Origin: Nocardia sp.
GTDB taxonomy: Bacteria; Actinomycetota; Actinomycetes; Mycobacteriales; Mycobacteriaceae
Assembly (NCBI GenBank): GCA_013361595.1
Contig: JABFXT010000579.1
Coordinates: 1-5,426, forward strand
Reading direction: 5' to 3'
DNA: 5,426 bases
Shown: positions 1 to 4,663 of the stretch, one piece after another
Layout: the number at the start of each line of letters is the position of its first letter
Numbering within the stretch: position 1 is the stretch's first letter
Translations under genes and position numbers: made by a program
Notes under the pieces: generated by a model
The model's input: only the letters and a program-made list of their open reading frames with translations
What the model was told of the DNA's origin: nothing
The model's database searches: none

Positions 1-1
1 C

Positions 2-430
2 TCCGCTGATCGTTCCGACGATCCGCCCGCCGCCACGACCACGGCGGCGGCGATCACCACCACGGCGACCGCATCCGTGATCCGCACCCCGATCCCCACC
101 CCCACCGTCGATCCATATGCCGGGCAACCACTCATCGACCGGGTGGAATGGACGGAGAACGTCGACGGCCCACGATTGATGGTGCATCCGACCCGAGCCG
201 GCCGCGATACCACTTTTCCCGGATCCGACCTGCGCGCCTGGCAGGAAATCCGCACCGCCGATGCGGCAGCGGACACCCCGGGTATGTGGGACCAGTTCCG
301 CTGCCACTGGGAATGGGCGCGCCTGATCGGCCCGGACAAACCGACCTGGAATCTGGAACCCTGGCGGCCGTCGGTGGGTTACGACGCGACCGTCGACGCC
401 GCCTGCAACCCGGGCGGACCCGAACGCTGA
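2..430 (+). CDS. DUF2599 domain-containing secreted-type protein (3' part only)
   Basis: The reading frame is open from the left edge (codons from base 2) to the TGA at 428-430, so the true start lies outside the window. The GTG at 77 is the first start-type codon in view, but the frame and composition continue upstream of it, so I treat it as internal. The first 40 or so visible residues are rich in Ala, Thr and Pro (DDPPAATTTAAA, then RTPIPTPTVDPYA), which looks like a linker behind an export signal. The rest matches the DUF2599 pattern: RVEWTENVDGPRLMVHPT, then MWDQFRCHWEWA, then WNLEPWRPSVGYDATVDAACNPGG. Two cysteines (in FRCHW and AACNPG) could form a disulfide in an exported protein. 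The family occurs in mycobacteria and nocardiae and has no assigned biochemical function that I know of. The SDR gene starts 17 bases downstream on the same strand, so co-transcription is possible. Confidence 0.85.
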   Translation, partial: SADRSDDPPAATTTAAAITTTATASVIRTPIPTPTVDPYAGQPLIDRVEWTENVDGPRLMVHPTRAGRDTTFPGSDLRAWQEIRTADAAADTPGMWDQFRCHWEWARLIGPDKPTWNLEPWRPSVGYDATVDAACNPGGPER

Positions 431-447
431 CCCCGAAAGGACCCCGT

Positions 448-1107
448 ATGCGCATCGTCATCGCCGGCGGACACGGCAAGATCGCCCTGCTGCTCGCCGA
501 ATTGCTCACCGGACGGGGCCACAGCGTGATCGCCTTGATCCGCAACTCCGCCCACGCACCCGAGGTGTACGCCACCGGCGCCGAATCCGTGGTCCTCGAT
601 CTCGAACAGGCCGTGGTGACCGATCTGGCCGCGACCGTGCAGGGCGCGGACGCGGTGGTATTCGCCGCCGGCGCCGGTCCGGGCAGCGGGGTGGCCCGCA
701 AGTACACCGTCGACCGCGACGGGTCGGTGCTGCTGGCCGAGGCCGCCGAGCGGGTGGGAACACGCCGCTTCCTGCAGGTTTCCGCAATGGGCGCGGGCAC
801 TGCTCCGGCTGCCGGAACCGACGAGGTGTGGGCCGCCTACATCGATGCGAAGACCCAGGCCGAGGACGATCTGCGGGGTCGTGACCTGGACTGGACCATC
901 CTGCGCCCGGGCCGGTTGCTCGACTCCCCCGGAACCGGCGCGGTCACGCTCGCCCCGGCGCGGCTCGACCGAGGCGATATCCCGCGGGCCGATGTGGCCG
1001 CGGTTCTGGCCGAACTGCTGGACGCCGGCCATACCGCGGGCCTGACCTTGGATCTGGTGAGCGGCGGTACGCCGATCGAAGCCGCGGTGGCGGCGTTGGC
1101 ACCCTGA
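448..1107 (+). CDS. NAD(P)H-binding SDR/NmrA-like protein (219 aa)
   Basis: An atypical short-chain dehydrogenase of the NAD(P)H-binding (NAD(P)-bd_13, NmrA/YwnB-like) group, expected to be a soluble cytoplasmic Rossmann-fold protein. The N-terminal strand and glycine motif are MRIVIAGGHGKIA (residues 1-13). The acidic VVLDLE (48-53) and VVFAAGAG (70-77) are typical second and fourth strand signatures. FLQVSAMGA (108-116) carries the Ser position, and Y131/K135 in YIDAK form a YxxxK pair. DWTILRPGRL (148-157) is the diagnostic turn of this group. The length of about 220 residues is normal for single-domain members. The start ATG at 448 has AAAGG at 436-440, seven bases upstream; a longer frame from 148 would read antigenically unrelated sequence over the DUF2599 gene and is rejected. 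The substrate cannot be told from sequence; members range from reductases to redox sensors with no catalysis. Confidence 0.93.
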   Translation: MRIVIAGGHGKIALLLAELLTGRGHSVIALIRNSAHAPEVYATGAESVVLDLEQAVVTDLAATVQGADAVVFAAGAGPGSGVARKYTVDRDGSVLLAEAAERVGTRRFLQVSAMGAGTAPAAGTDEVWAAYIDAKTQAEDDLRGRDLDWTILRPGRLLDSPGTGAVTLAPARLDRGDIPRADVAAVLAELLDAGHTAGLTLDLVSGGTPIEAAVAALAP

Positions 1108-1116
1108 ATCCGGCCA

Positions 1117-1131
1117 CCGAAAACCGTTCGG
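1117..1131 (+). terminator. weak hairpin after SDR gene
   Basis: CCGAA (1117-1121) and TTCGG (1127-1131) could pair around a 5-base loop ten bases after the SDR stop codon. The stem is short and has no T-tract, so it is only a candidate end point for the upstream transcript. Confidence 0.2.
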
Positions 1132-1148
1132 ACACAATGAATCGATCG

Positions 1149-1189
1149 TGCAGATGTACTTGCATTTGAAAGCACCGCCGACCTAGACT
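1149..1189 (+). promoter_or_regulatory. promoter with shared 20-bp element (copy A)
   Basis: TGCAGATGTACTTGCATTTG occupies 1149-1168. Within it TTGCAT (1160-1165) resembles a -35 box, and after exactly 18 bases TAGACT (1184-1189) fits the actinobacterial -10 pattern TANNNT. A start point near 1196 would give a leader of about 35 bases to the GTG at 1231. The same 20 bases, the same 18-base spacing and the same -10 hexamer recur at 4153-4193. About 35 of 42 positions across the two promoters are identical. The element overlaps the putative -35, where a repressor or activator could act, or it may itself be the recognition sequence of a particular sigma factor. Confidence 0.7.
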
Positions 1190-1230
1190 CTTCCCACACC
1201 GCTATACAGGGGAAAACAAGGGGAGGCCGC

Positions 1231-1596
1231 GTGAGTGAGCCGATGAGAACATTCGCCAATGGTTCACTGCCGCAGCTGCGGGAGAGCCCCATGGGTCCGA
1301 CTCGATTCGGAACCGGACCAGCAACCATCGATCCCGCCCCGATCGGCAAGCCGGCGAACGGTATTGATATGACTACATTCGGCGTCCGCAGCGGCCGCCC
1401 GCTCAGCGATTCGACCCGCGAAACCGCAGTCGAATTCGTTATCGACGCAATCGAATCCACCGGCGCGGCAACGCGTGACGACTTCGATATCGATCAGATC
1501 GTCAGCACCGCACACGCATTGGCAGACGATTGGGATTTCCGGCTGTTGCAGCCGGATACCTTCTGGCGCGTCGCGTCGACCTTCATCCGGGCCTGA
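1231..1596 (+). CDS. hypothetical protein, 121 aa, orphan actinobacterial type
   Basis: I do not recognise a named family. The GTG start at 1231 follows GGGGAGG (1220-1226) at a good distance; an ATG at 1243 is in frame but less well placed. Residues 1-50 are rich in Pro, Gly and small residues (SLPQLRESPMGPTRFGTGPATIDPAPIG) and are probably disordered. Residues 51-121 look folded: an amphipathic helix around RETAVEFVIDAIESTG, an acidic turn TRDDFDIDQIV, then a second helix AHALADDWDFRLLQPDTFWRVASTFIRA. The Trp/Phe-containing acidic C-terminus (DDWDF, DTFWRV) recalls short uncharacterised proteins that I associate with Nocardia. There is no signal peptide, membrane segment or cysteine. The gene stands alone, with its own promoter (copy A of the shared element) and a strong terminator immediately behind it, so it is a single-gene transcription unit. 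Its function is unknown. Confidence 0.8.
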   Translation: MSEPMRTFANGSLPQLRESPMGPTRFGTGPATIDPAPIGKPANGIDMTTFGVRSGRPLSDSTRETAVEFVIDAIESTGAATRDDFDIDQIVSTAHALADDWDFRLLQPDTFWRVASTFIRA

Positions 1597-1607
1597 CGCT
1601 TCGGCAC

Positions 1608-1645
1608 AAATATCGTCTCGGCGCTTCGGCGCCGAGACGATATTT
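1608..1645. terminator. bidirectional terminator, 17-bp stem with UUCG loop
   Basis: AAATATCGTCTCGGCGC (1608-1624) pairs perfectly with 1629-1645 around the loop TTCG (1625-1628). Read on the plus strand this is a C(UUCG)G tetraloop, an exceptionally stable cap. The stem has an A-run at its base on one side and a T-run on the other, so it can work in both directions. It lies 11 bases after the stop of the plus-strand orphan gene and 27 bases after the stop of the convergent XRE gene. Confidence 0.92.
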
Positions 1646-1652
1646 CCCCGCA

Positions 1653-1666
1653 GCGGCTTTCGCCGC
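1653..1666 (-). terminator. small GAAA-loop hairpin after XRE gene
   Basis: On the minus strand GCGGC-GAAA-GCCGC forms a 5-bp stem closed by a GNRA tetraloop just after the XRE stop codon and before the 17-bp terminator. It probably adds to 3'-end stability or termination of the regulator transcript. Confidence 0.4.
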
Positions 1667-1672
1667 CGGCTG

Positions 1673-2560
1673 TCAGAGACCCTTCGTATAGTCCGCGATG
1701 ATCCTGCGCGACTCTTCCGGCGGTGCCGCCTGCACACTCAACCGGTCCATCACCGACAGGTAGAGCGCCAGGTCTTCGCGCCGATCCAGATACAGCGCAC
1801 TGGTCAGCTGTTCGAGATACACGATATCGGGCAGATCCGTCTCCGCGAAACGGAGAATCGTGAAAGAGCTTCCCGCGGCGGCATGTTCGCCGGCCGAGAA
1901 CGGGACGACCTGAATCGTCACATTGGGCAGCCGGGTCAGATCCAGCAGATGTTCCATCTGCGCTCGGTGCACATCGCGGCCGCCGACCGGGCGATGCAGC
2001 GCGGCTTCGTCGAGCACCGCCCAGATCACCGGCGGATCGGAGCGGTGCAGTATTTCCTGCCGGCGCTGCCGGAAAGCCACTCGGCGGTCGGTATCGGAAT
2101 CCTCGTACCCCAGCGTTACGACCGCCCGGGCGTAATCCGGTGTCTGCAGCAGGCCGGGTACCAGATGGGATTCATAGGTACGAATCTTGCTGGCCGCCTG
2201 CTCCAGACCCAGATATTGACCGAACCAGGGTGGCAGCAGATCGCCGTAGCGATGCCACCACCCCGGCTCGTTCGCTTTGCGCGCGAGCTCGAGAAAGCTC
2301 TCACGCTCCTCGGGATCGTCGACGCCGTACAGCGTCAGCAGATCCCGGATATCACGCTCTTTGAAACTCGTCCGGCCCAGCTCGAGTCGGCTGATCTTCG
2401 CGTGAGAACCGCGAATCGCATCACCCGCGGCTTCTCGGGTGATCTTCTTGCTCTCGCGCAATTTTCGCAACTGGCCACCCAGAGCGATGCGTAGAACCGT
2501 GGGGCCACGCTCCGCCTCGACGGATTGCGCGCCACCACGGTTCTCGGGCTCTGCGATCAT
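1673..2560 (-). CDS. XRE-family transcriptional regulator with DUF5753 domain (295 aa)
   Basis: A cytoplasmic DNA-binding regulator of the Streptomyces/Nocardia WhiJ-like class. Residues 27-82 form the helix-turn-helix: LGGQLRKLRESKKITREAAGD, then IRGSHAKISRLELGRTSF as the recognition region, then RDIRDLLTLYGV. Residues about 100-290 are the DUF5753 domain, shown by PGWWHRYGDLLPPWFGQYLGLEQAA, then IRTYESHLVPGLLQTPDYARAV, then RRQEIL, VLDEAALHRPVGG, LPNVTIQVVPFSAGEHAA, and FAETDLPDIVYLEQLTSALYLD. The length is normal for the family. The ATG at 2560 is preceded on the minus strand by GGAG (2572-2569) with an 8-base spacer. It follows the DUF397 gene on the same strand after 82 bases. XRE-DUF5753 and DUF397 genes are habitual neighbours in actinobacteria and are thought to act together, the small protein modulating the regulator. 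The target operators are unknown; the repeated elements and palindromes in this window are candidates. Confidence 0.96.
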   Translation of the reverse strand: MIAEPENRGGAQSVEAERGPTVLRIALGGQLRKLRESKKITREAAGDAIRGSHAKISRLELGRTSFKERDIRDLLTLYGVDDPEERESFLELARKANEPGWWHRYGDLLPPWFGQYLGLEQAASKIRTYESHLVPGLLQTPDYARAVVTLGYEDSDTDRRVAFRQRRQEILHRSDPPVIWAVLDEAALHRPVGGRDVHRAQMEHLLDLTRLPNVTIQVVPFSAGEHAAAGSSFTILRFAETDLPDIVYLEQLTSALYLDRREDLALYLSVMDRLSVQAAPPEESRRIIADYTKGL

Positions 2561-2578
2561 GGAGTCGTCTCCGCTTTC

Positions 2579-2588
2579 GGGTTAACCC
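2579..2588. promoter_or_regulatory. 10-bp palindrome GGGTTAACCC before XRE gene
   Basis: A perfect self-complementary decamer lies 18 bases upstream of the regulator's ATG, just before its ribosome-binding site. Its AT-rich centre in GC-rich DNA makes it a candidate operator for autoregulation of the XRE gene. It could also be chance. Confidence 0.4.
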
Positions 2589-2590
2589 AC

Positions 2591-2619
2591 GGTGCGCCAC
2601 TCATCTGATCGGGCGCACC
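2591..2619. repeat. inverted repeat GGTGCGCC/GGCGCACC in DUF397-XRE gap
   Basis: GGTGCGCC (2591-2598) and GGCGCACC (2612-2619) are perfect 8-bp arms around 13 bases. In RNA from the DUF397-XRE operon this would be a GC-rich hairpin without a T-run. It could attenuate read-through into the regulator, act as a processing site, or be a DNA operator. Confidence 0.5.
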
Positions 2620-2642
2620 ACGCCGACGGCCCATGTTACCTC

Positions 2643-2861
2643 TCAGCCCGCCAGATCGTCGAACTCTCCGGCTTTGGCGCCCTGCAGAAAAGCCTCGATC
2701 TCCGGGCGCGTGTAGAAGAGCACGCCGCCGTCGGGGAATCGCGAATTACGCATGGCCACCAAGTTGTTGGCAGCCTCGGCGAACTCGACACAGTTCCCGC
2801 TCGGGTTGCTGAAGGTGCTCTTCCGCCAGGTTCCGATCACCTGGTTCTCAACTTCCGACAT
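2643..2861 (-). CDS. DUF397 domain-containing protein (72 aa)
   Basis: A small soluble protein that is DUF397 along nearly its whole length. The diagnostic pieces are TWRKSTFSNPSGNCVEFAEA (residues 11-30), VAMRNSRFPDGGVLFYTRPEIEAFL (35-59) and GAKAGEFDDLAG at the C-terminus. I chose the ATG at 2861 because AAGGAG (2875-2870) sits eight bases before it. An upstream in-frame GTG at 2870 would overlap that ribosome-binding site and add only three residues. Proteins of this family are normally encoded beside an XRE-DUF5753 regulator, as here, and in Streptomyces development loci (whiJ- and abaA-like) the pair behaves as a regulatory module; some authors have likened it to toxin-antitoxin pairs. 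No enzymatic motif is visible. The promoter region at 2900-2927 contains an inverted version of the shared TTGCAT element, so this gene is probably the first of the DUF397-XRE operon. Confidence 0.95.
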   Translation of the reverse strand: MSEVENQVIGTWRKSTFSNPSGNCVEFAEAANNLVAMRNSRFPDGGVLFYTRPEIEAFLQGAKAGEFDDLAG

Positions 2862-2899
2862 AGGACCCACTCCTTGCTCATGGTCGCTGACGCCACTGT

Positions 2900-2927
2900 C
2901 GCATACCGTCGGTCCTTACAGATGCAA
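2900..2927 (-). promoter_or_regulatory. probable DUF397-XRE operon promoter
   Basis: On the minus strand TTGCAT (2927-2922) is followed after 16 bases by TATGCG (2905-2900). The segment TTGCATCTGTAAG closely resembles TTGCATTTGTAAG in the promoter at 4164-4176. A start near 2893 would give a leader of about 32 bases to the ATG at 2861, much like the 35-base leader inferred for the gene at 1231. The -10 is weaker and the spacing shorter than in copies A and C. Confidence 0.5.
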
Positions 2928-2948
2928 ACGCAGGTGTTCTTGCATCTG
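2919..2948. repeat. 9-bp inverted repeat containing the shared element (copy B)
   Basis: CAGATGCAA (2919-2927) and TTGCATCTG (2940-2948) are perfect inverted arms around 12 bases. The plus-strand stretch 2930-2948 matches 16 of 19 bases of the element found at 1150-1168 and 4154-4172, so this site combines a plus-oriented copy with an extra inverted half-site. TTGCAT motifs therefore point both ways, towards DUF397 and towards the methyltransferase, as expected of a shared operator in a divergent promoter region. Confidence 0.7.
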
Positions 2949-3205
2949 CACCGACATCAGGACGATAGCACGAAGTTCGCCGAGCCGCGTCCGCGGACCC
3001 CGAGCCCCACGCGAGGCCTGGGCCAGGGGCCGTTACCCACCGGATTTCCGATGCGTCGGGAGAGATGGACAGTCGATAACGAGCCGCGCCGAGCGCCCGG
3101 CCACGAGTCTTGTACTGTCGCAGTGGACATCGGTTTCACCAGCCGTCGGATCCACCGCCGGGGTACGCGCCGGCGCGCTTCGACCATGACCGCCAGGAGT
3201 CCGCC

Positions 3206-4018
3206 ATGTCCGAGGAACCCGCGCCCGGGGAACACCGCCCCGCGATCCGCACCGATATCCCGCACTCCGCGCGCATCTGGAACTACTGGATGGGCGGCAA
3301 GGACAACTACGAGGTCGACCGAATCGCCGGTGAGGCCGGTATCGCGATCGATCCGGAGATCACCACCATGGCCGTACAGTCACGGCGCTTCCTCATCCGG
3401 GTGGTGCGATTCCTCGCCGCGGAGAAGGGGATCCGGCAGTTCCTCGATATCGGCACCGGCCTGCCGACCATGCAGAACACCCACCAGGTGGCACAGGACG
3501 TCGCTCCGGAATCCAAGATCGTCTATGTGGACAACGATCCGCTGGTACTCGCCCACGCTCGGGCACTGCTGGCCGATACCACCGACGCGGGGGTCACGGT
3601 CTATCTCGACGGCGACTACCACCGGCCCGAGCTCATCGTCAGCGACGCACGGCACGTCCTCGATTTCACCCGGCCGGTGGCGGTGATGTTCATGGGGGTG
3701 CTCGGGCATGTGCACTCCGCCGAGGAGATGCGGCGCATCGTGCACACCGTCGTGGAAGCCACGCCGTCCGGTAGCTATCTGGCCCTCTGGGACGGCACCG
3801 ACGACAGTGCGGCATACGTGACGCTGTGCCGGAACTACACCGACACCGGGGGCACGCCCTATATCCCCCGGCCCCGGTCGGAGATCCGGGCGGCGTTCGA
3901 CGGGCTCGAACCGGTGCAACCGGGCGTGGTGCCGATCGACCGATGGCGCCCGGACGCCGGCGACAGCGACACCCGGCCGCCGATCTCCGCCTACGGTGGC
4001 GTCGCCCGCAAGCCCTGA
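3206..4018 (+). CDS. SAM-dependent methyltransferase, DUF574 / Methyltransf_19 family (270 aa)
   Basis: A cytoplasmic class I (Rossmann-like) methyltransferase predicted to use S-adenosylmethionine; the acceptor is unknown. The family hallmark near the N-terminus is clear: IPHSARIWNYWMGGKDNYEVDR (residues 18-39). Motif I is FLDIGTGLPTMQNTHQVAQ (79-97), followed by the acidic strand IVYVDNDPLVLAHARALL (105-122). RPVAVMFMGVLGHV (156-169) is the motif-IV region, SGSYLALWD (188-196) motif VI-like, and EPVQPGVVPIDRWRP plus the C-terminal YGGVARKP close the fold. The length of 270 is usual. The ATG at 3206 has AGGAG (3195-3199) six bases before it; a TTG-initiated extension from 3110 lacks such a site. 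These enzymes are abundant in Streptomyces and Nocardia, often beside XRE/DUF397 regulators, and they remain uncharacterised. Here the gene is divergent from such a pair, suggesting shared control. Confidence 0.96.
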   Translation: MSEEPAPGEHRPAIRTDIPHSARIWNYWMGGKDNYEVDRIAGEAGIAIDPEITTMAVQSRRFLIRVVRFLAAEKGIRQFLDIGTGLPTMQNTHQVAQDVAPESKIVYVDNDPLVLAHARALLADTTDAGVTVYLDGDYHRPELIVSDARHVLDFTRPVAVMFMGVLGHVHSAEEMRRIVHTVVEATPSGSYLALWDGTDDSAAYVTLCRNYTDTGGTPYIPRPRSEIRAAFDGLEPVQPGVVPIDRWRPDAGDSDTRPPISAYGGVARKP

Positions 4019-4152
4019 CGGCCGCCGGGCGCCACGCCGGGGCGGACCGAGTCTGCGGCTACGGCGCCGCCGATACCGGAAGATGTAGGGCCACAGCATC
4101 GGTGGCCGCCAAATCGTCCGGAAACACGGCAACTGCAATTTCGTCTGTTGTT

Positions 4153-4193
4153 TGCAGATGTACTTGCATTTGTAAGCGACATCGGCTTAGACT
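4153..4193 (+). promoter_or_regulatory. promoter with shared 20-bp element (copy C)
   Basis: TGCAGATGTACTTGCATTTG (4153-4172) is identical to copy A at 1149-1168. TTGCAT (4164-4169), an 18-base spacer and TAGACT (4188-4193) repeat the same promoter geometry. Read in 12-base steps, TGCAGATGTACT and TGCATTTGTAAG form an imperfect direct repeat of TGCAnnTGTAnn. The inferred start near 4200 gives a leader of about 88 bases to the ATG at 4288. That leader includes a small hairpin, CCGGC (4229-4233) with GCCGG (4240-4244). Confidence 0.7.
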
Positions 4194-4287
4194 CAGGCGC
4201 ACAAGAGGGGCGATACGCAGCATTTTCTCCGGCTGATTCGCCGGCCGGACGTGTCGCCCTGCAACGTCGCACGTGAGGGGCCACCGA

Positions 4288-4542
4288 ATGATCCAACCAT
4301 TCCGAAGTCCCCATCGCAGCGCCCTCGGCAATACCGGCGGCGCTCACTCGCTCGGGCATCATCCAGAACCGATCCGCCACTACGCAGCAGCGGAGGCCGG
4401 GGCCGATTGCAGCGCCGAGCCGCCGGTTCTCACCTACCGGGAGGCACGCGAGATTCTGCACATCCATGATGTGCACGGCCCACAGTGTCGCCAGTGGCTG
4501 GCCGCCGCCGCCTACTTGTCCGCCGGACTCGACGACGAATAG
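4288..4542 (+). CDS. hypothetical small protein, 84 aa, orphan actinobacterial type
   Basis: No named domain is recognised. The ATG at 4288 is preceded by GAGGGG (4275-4280) with a 7-base spacer; the in-frame GTG at 4273 has no ribosome-binding site and overlaps this one. Residues 1-45 are rich in His, Ala, Gly and Pro (RSPHRSALGNTGGAHSLGHHPEPIRHYAAAEAGAD) and are probably flexible. Residues 46-84 look folded: PPVLTYREAREILHIH, then DVHGPQCRQWLAAAAYLSAGLDDE, two helices joined at HGPQC. The HGPxC-x-WLAAAAYLS pattern recalls short uncharacterised Nocardia proteins. The two Cys (41 and 67) and several His could bind metal, but spacing does not match a standard zinc site. The gene has its own promoter (copy C), the same type as the gene at 1231, although the two proteins share no obvious sequence similarity. 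Function unknown. Confidence 0.75.
   Translation: MIQPFRSPHRSALGNTGGAHSLGHHPEPIRHYAAAEAGADCSAEPPVLTYREAREILHIHDVHGPQCRQWLAAAAYLSAGLDDE
4457..4475. repeat. 8-bp inverted repeat inside the small gene
   Basis: TGCACATC-CAT-GATGTGCA is a perfect dyad with 3-base centre lying in codons for HIHDVH of the 84-residue protein. It may be a by-product of the codons, but it carries TGCA at both ends, as the upstream promoter elements do. Confidence 0.45.
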
Positions 4543-4543
4543 G

Positions 4544-4558
4544 CCCCGCAAGGCGGGG
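4544..4558 (+). terminator. hairpin directly after small-gene stop codon
   Basis: CCCCGC (4544-4549) pairs with GCGGGG (4553-4558) around AAG, starting two bases after the TAG stop at 4540-4542. There is no T-run, as is usual for actinobacterial terminators. A 10-bp palindrome CTCGTACGAG follows at 4564-4573. Confidence 0.5.
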
Positions 4559-4620
4559 TGGCTCTCGTACGAGCGCCGAAAAGGTCGGCCGATGCCGATT
4601 TGTGCTGGCTTTCGAGCACC

Positions 4621-4648
4621 GGACGCGGGATTCTGTAATCCCGCGTCC
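4621..4648 (+). repeat. perfect 12-bp stem hairpin before CBS gene
   Basis: GGACGCGGGATT (4621-4632) pairs without mismatch with AATCCCGCGTCC (4637-4648) around the loop CTGT. It ends exactly where an in-frame ATG (4649) begins and 15 bases before the preferred CBS start at 4664. A weaker hairpin, GTGCT (4602-4606) with AGCAC (4615-4619), sits immediately upstream. Possible roles are U-less termination of the upstream transcript or control of CBS translation. There is no T-run after it. Confidence 0.75.
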
Positions 4649-4663
4649 ATGTGGATGGTGACC

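Larger units (their letters stand above)
2862..3205. other. divergent intergenic region, DUF397 / methyltransferase
   Basis: This 344-base stretch separates two divergent genes and holds no convincing coding sequence. The left part carries the DUF397 ribosome-binding site and the complex inverted-repeat element (2915-2969). The part from about 2970 to 3190 must contain or lead to the methyltransferase start signals, but I see no convincing -35/-10 pair there. A 9-mer ACTGTCGCA occurs at 2895-2903 and again at 3114-3122, where it forms ACTG-TCG-CAGT, a small dyad about 85 bases before the methyltransferase ATG. Confidence 0.6.

Noticed and set aside
379..1137. 252-codon minus-strand open frame
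   Set aside because: Antisense to the SDR gene, which has clear Rossmann and YxxxK motifs; Gly/His-rich translation without a recognisable family.
1475..2494. 339-codon plus-strand open frame
   Set aside because: It is antisense to the well-supported XRE/DUF5753 gene, has no family signature, and its composition (Arg, Ser and Gln rich) is what the opposite strand of GC-rich coding DNA gives.
2643..2861. DUF397-XRE pair as a toxin-antitoxin system
   Set aside because: The comparison has been made for such pairs, but nothing in the DUF397 sequence here shows a toxin fold or catalytic residues, so a regulatory module is the safer reading.
3110..3205. N-terminal extension of the methyltransferase from a TTG at 3110
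   Set aside because: The extension does not resemble the family N-terminus, and the ATG at 3206 has a well-placed AGGAG.
2592..3686. 364-codon plus-strand open frame
   Set aside because: It crosses the DUF397 gene antisense, the intergenic region and the methyltransferase in a wrong frame; the C-terminal half is Ser/Pro/Arg repeats typical of a frame shadow.
4466..4663. Extension of the CBS protein back to 4466
   Set aside because: It overlaps the 84-aa gene in another frame and no ribosome-binding site precedes it. A shorter extension from 4592 is kept as a live alternative.
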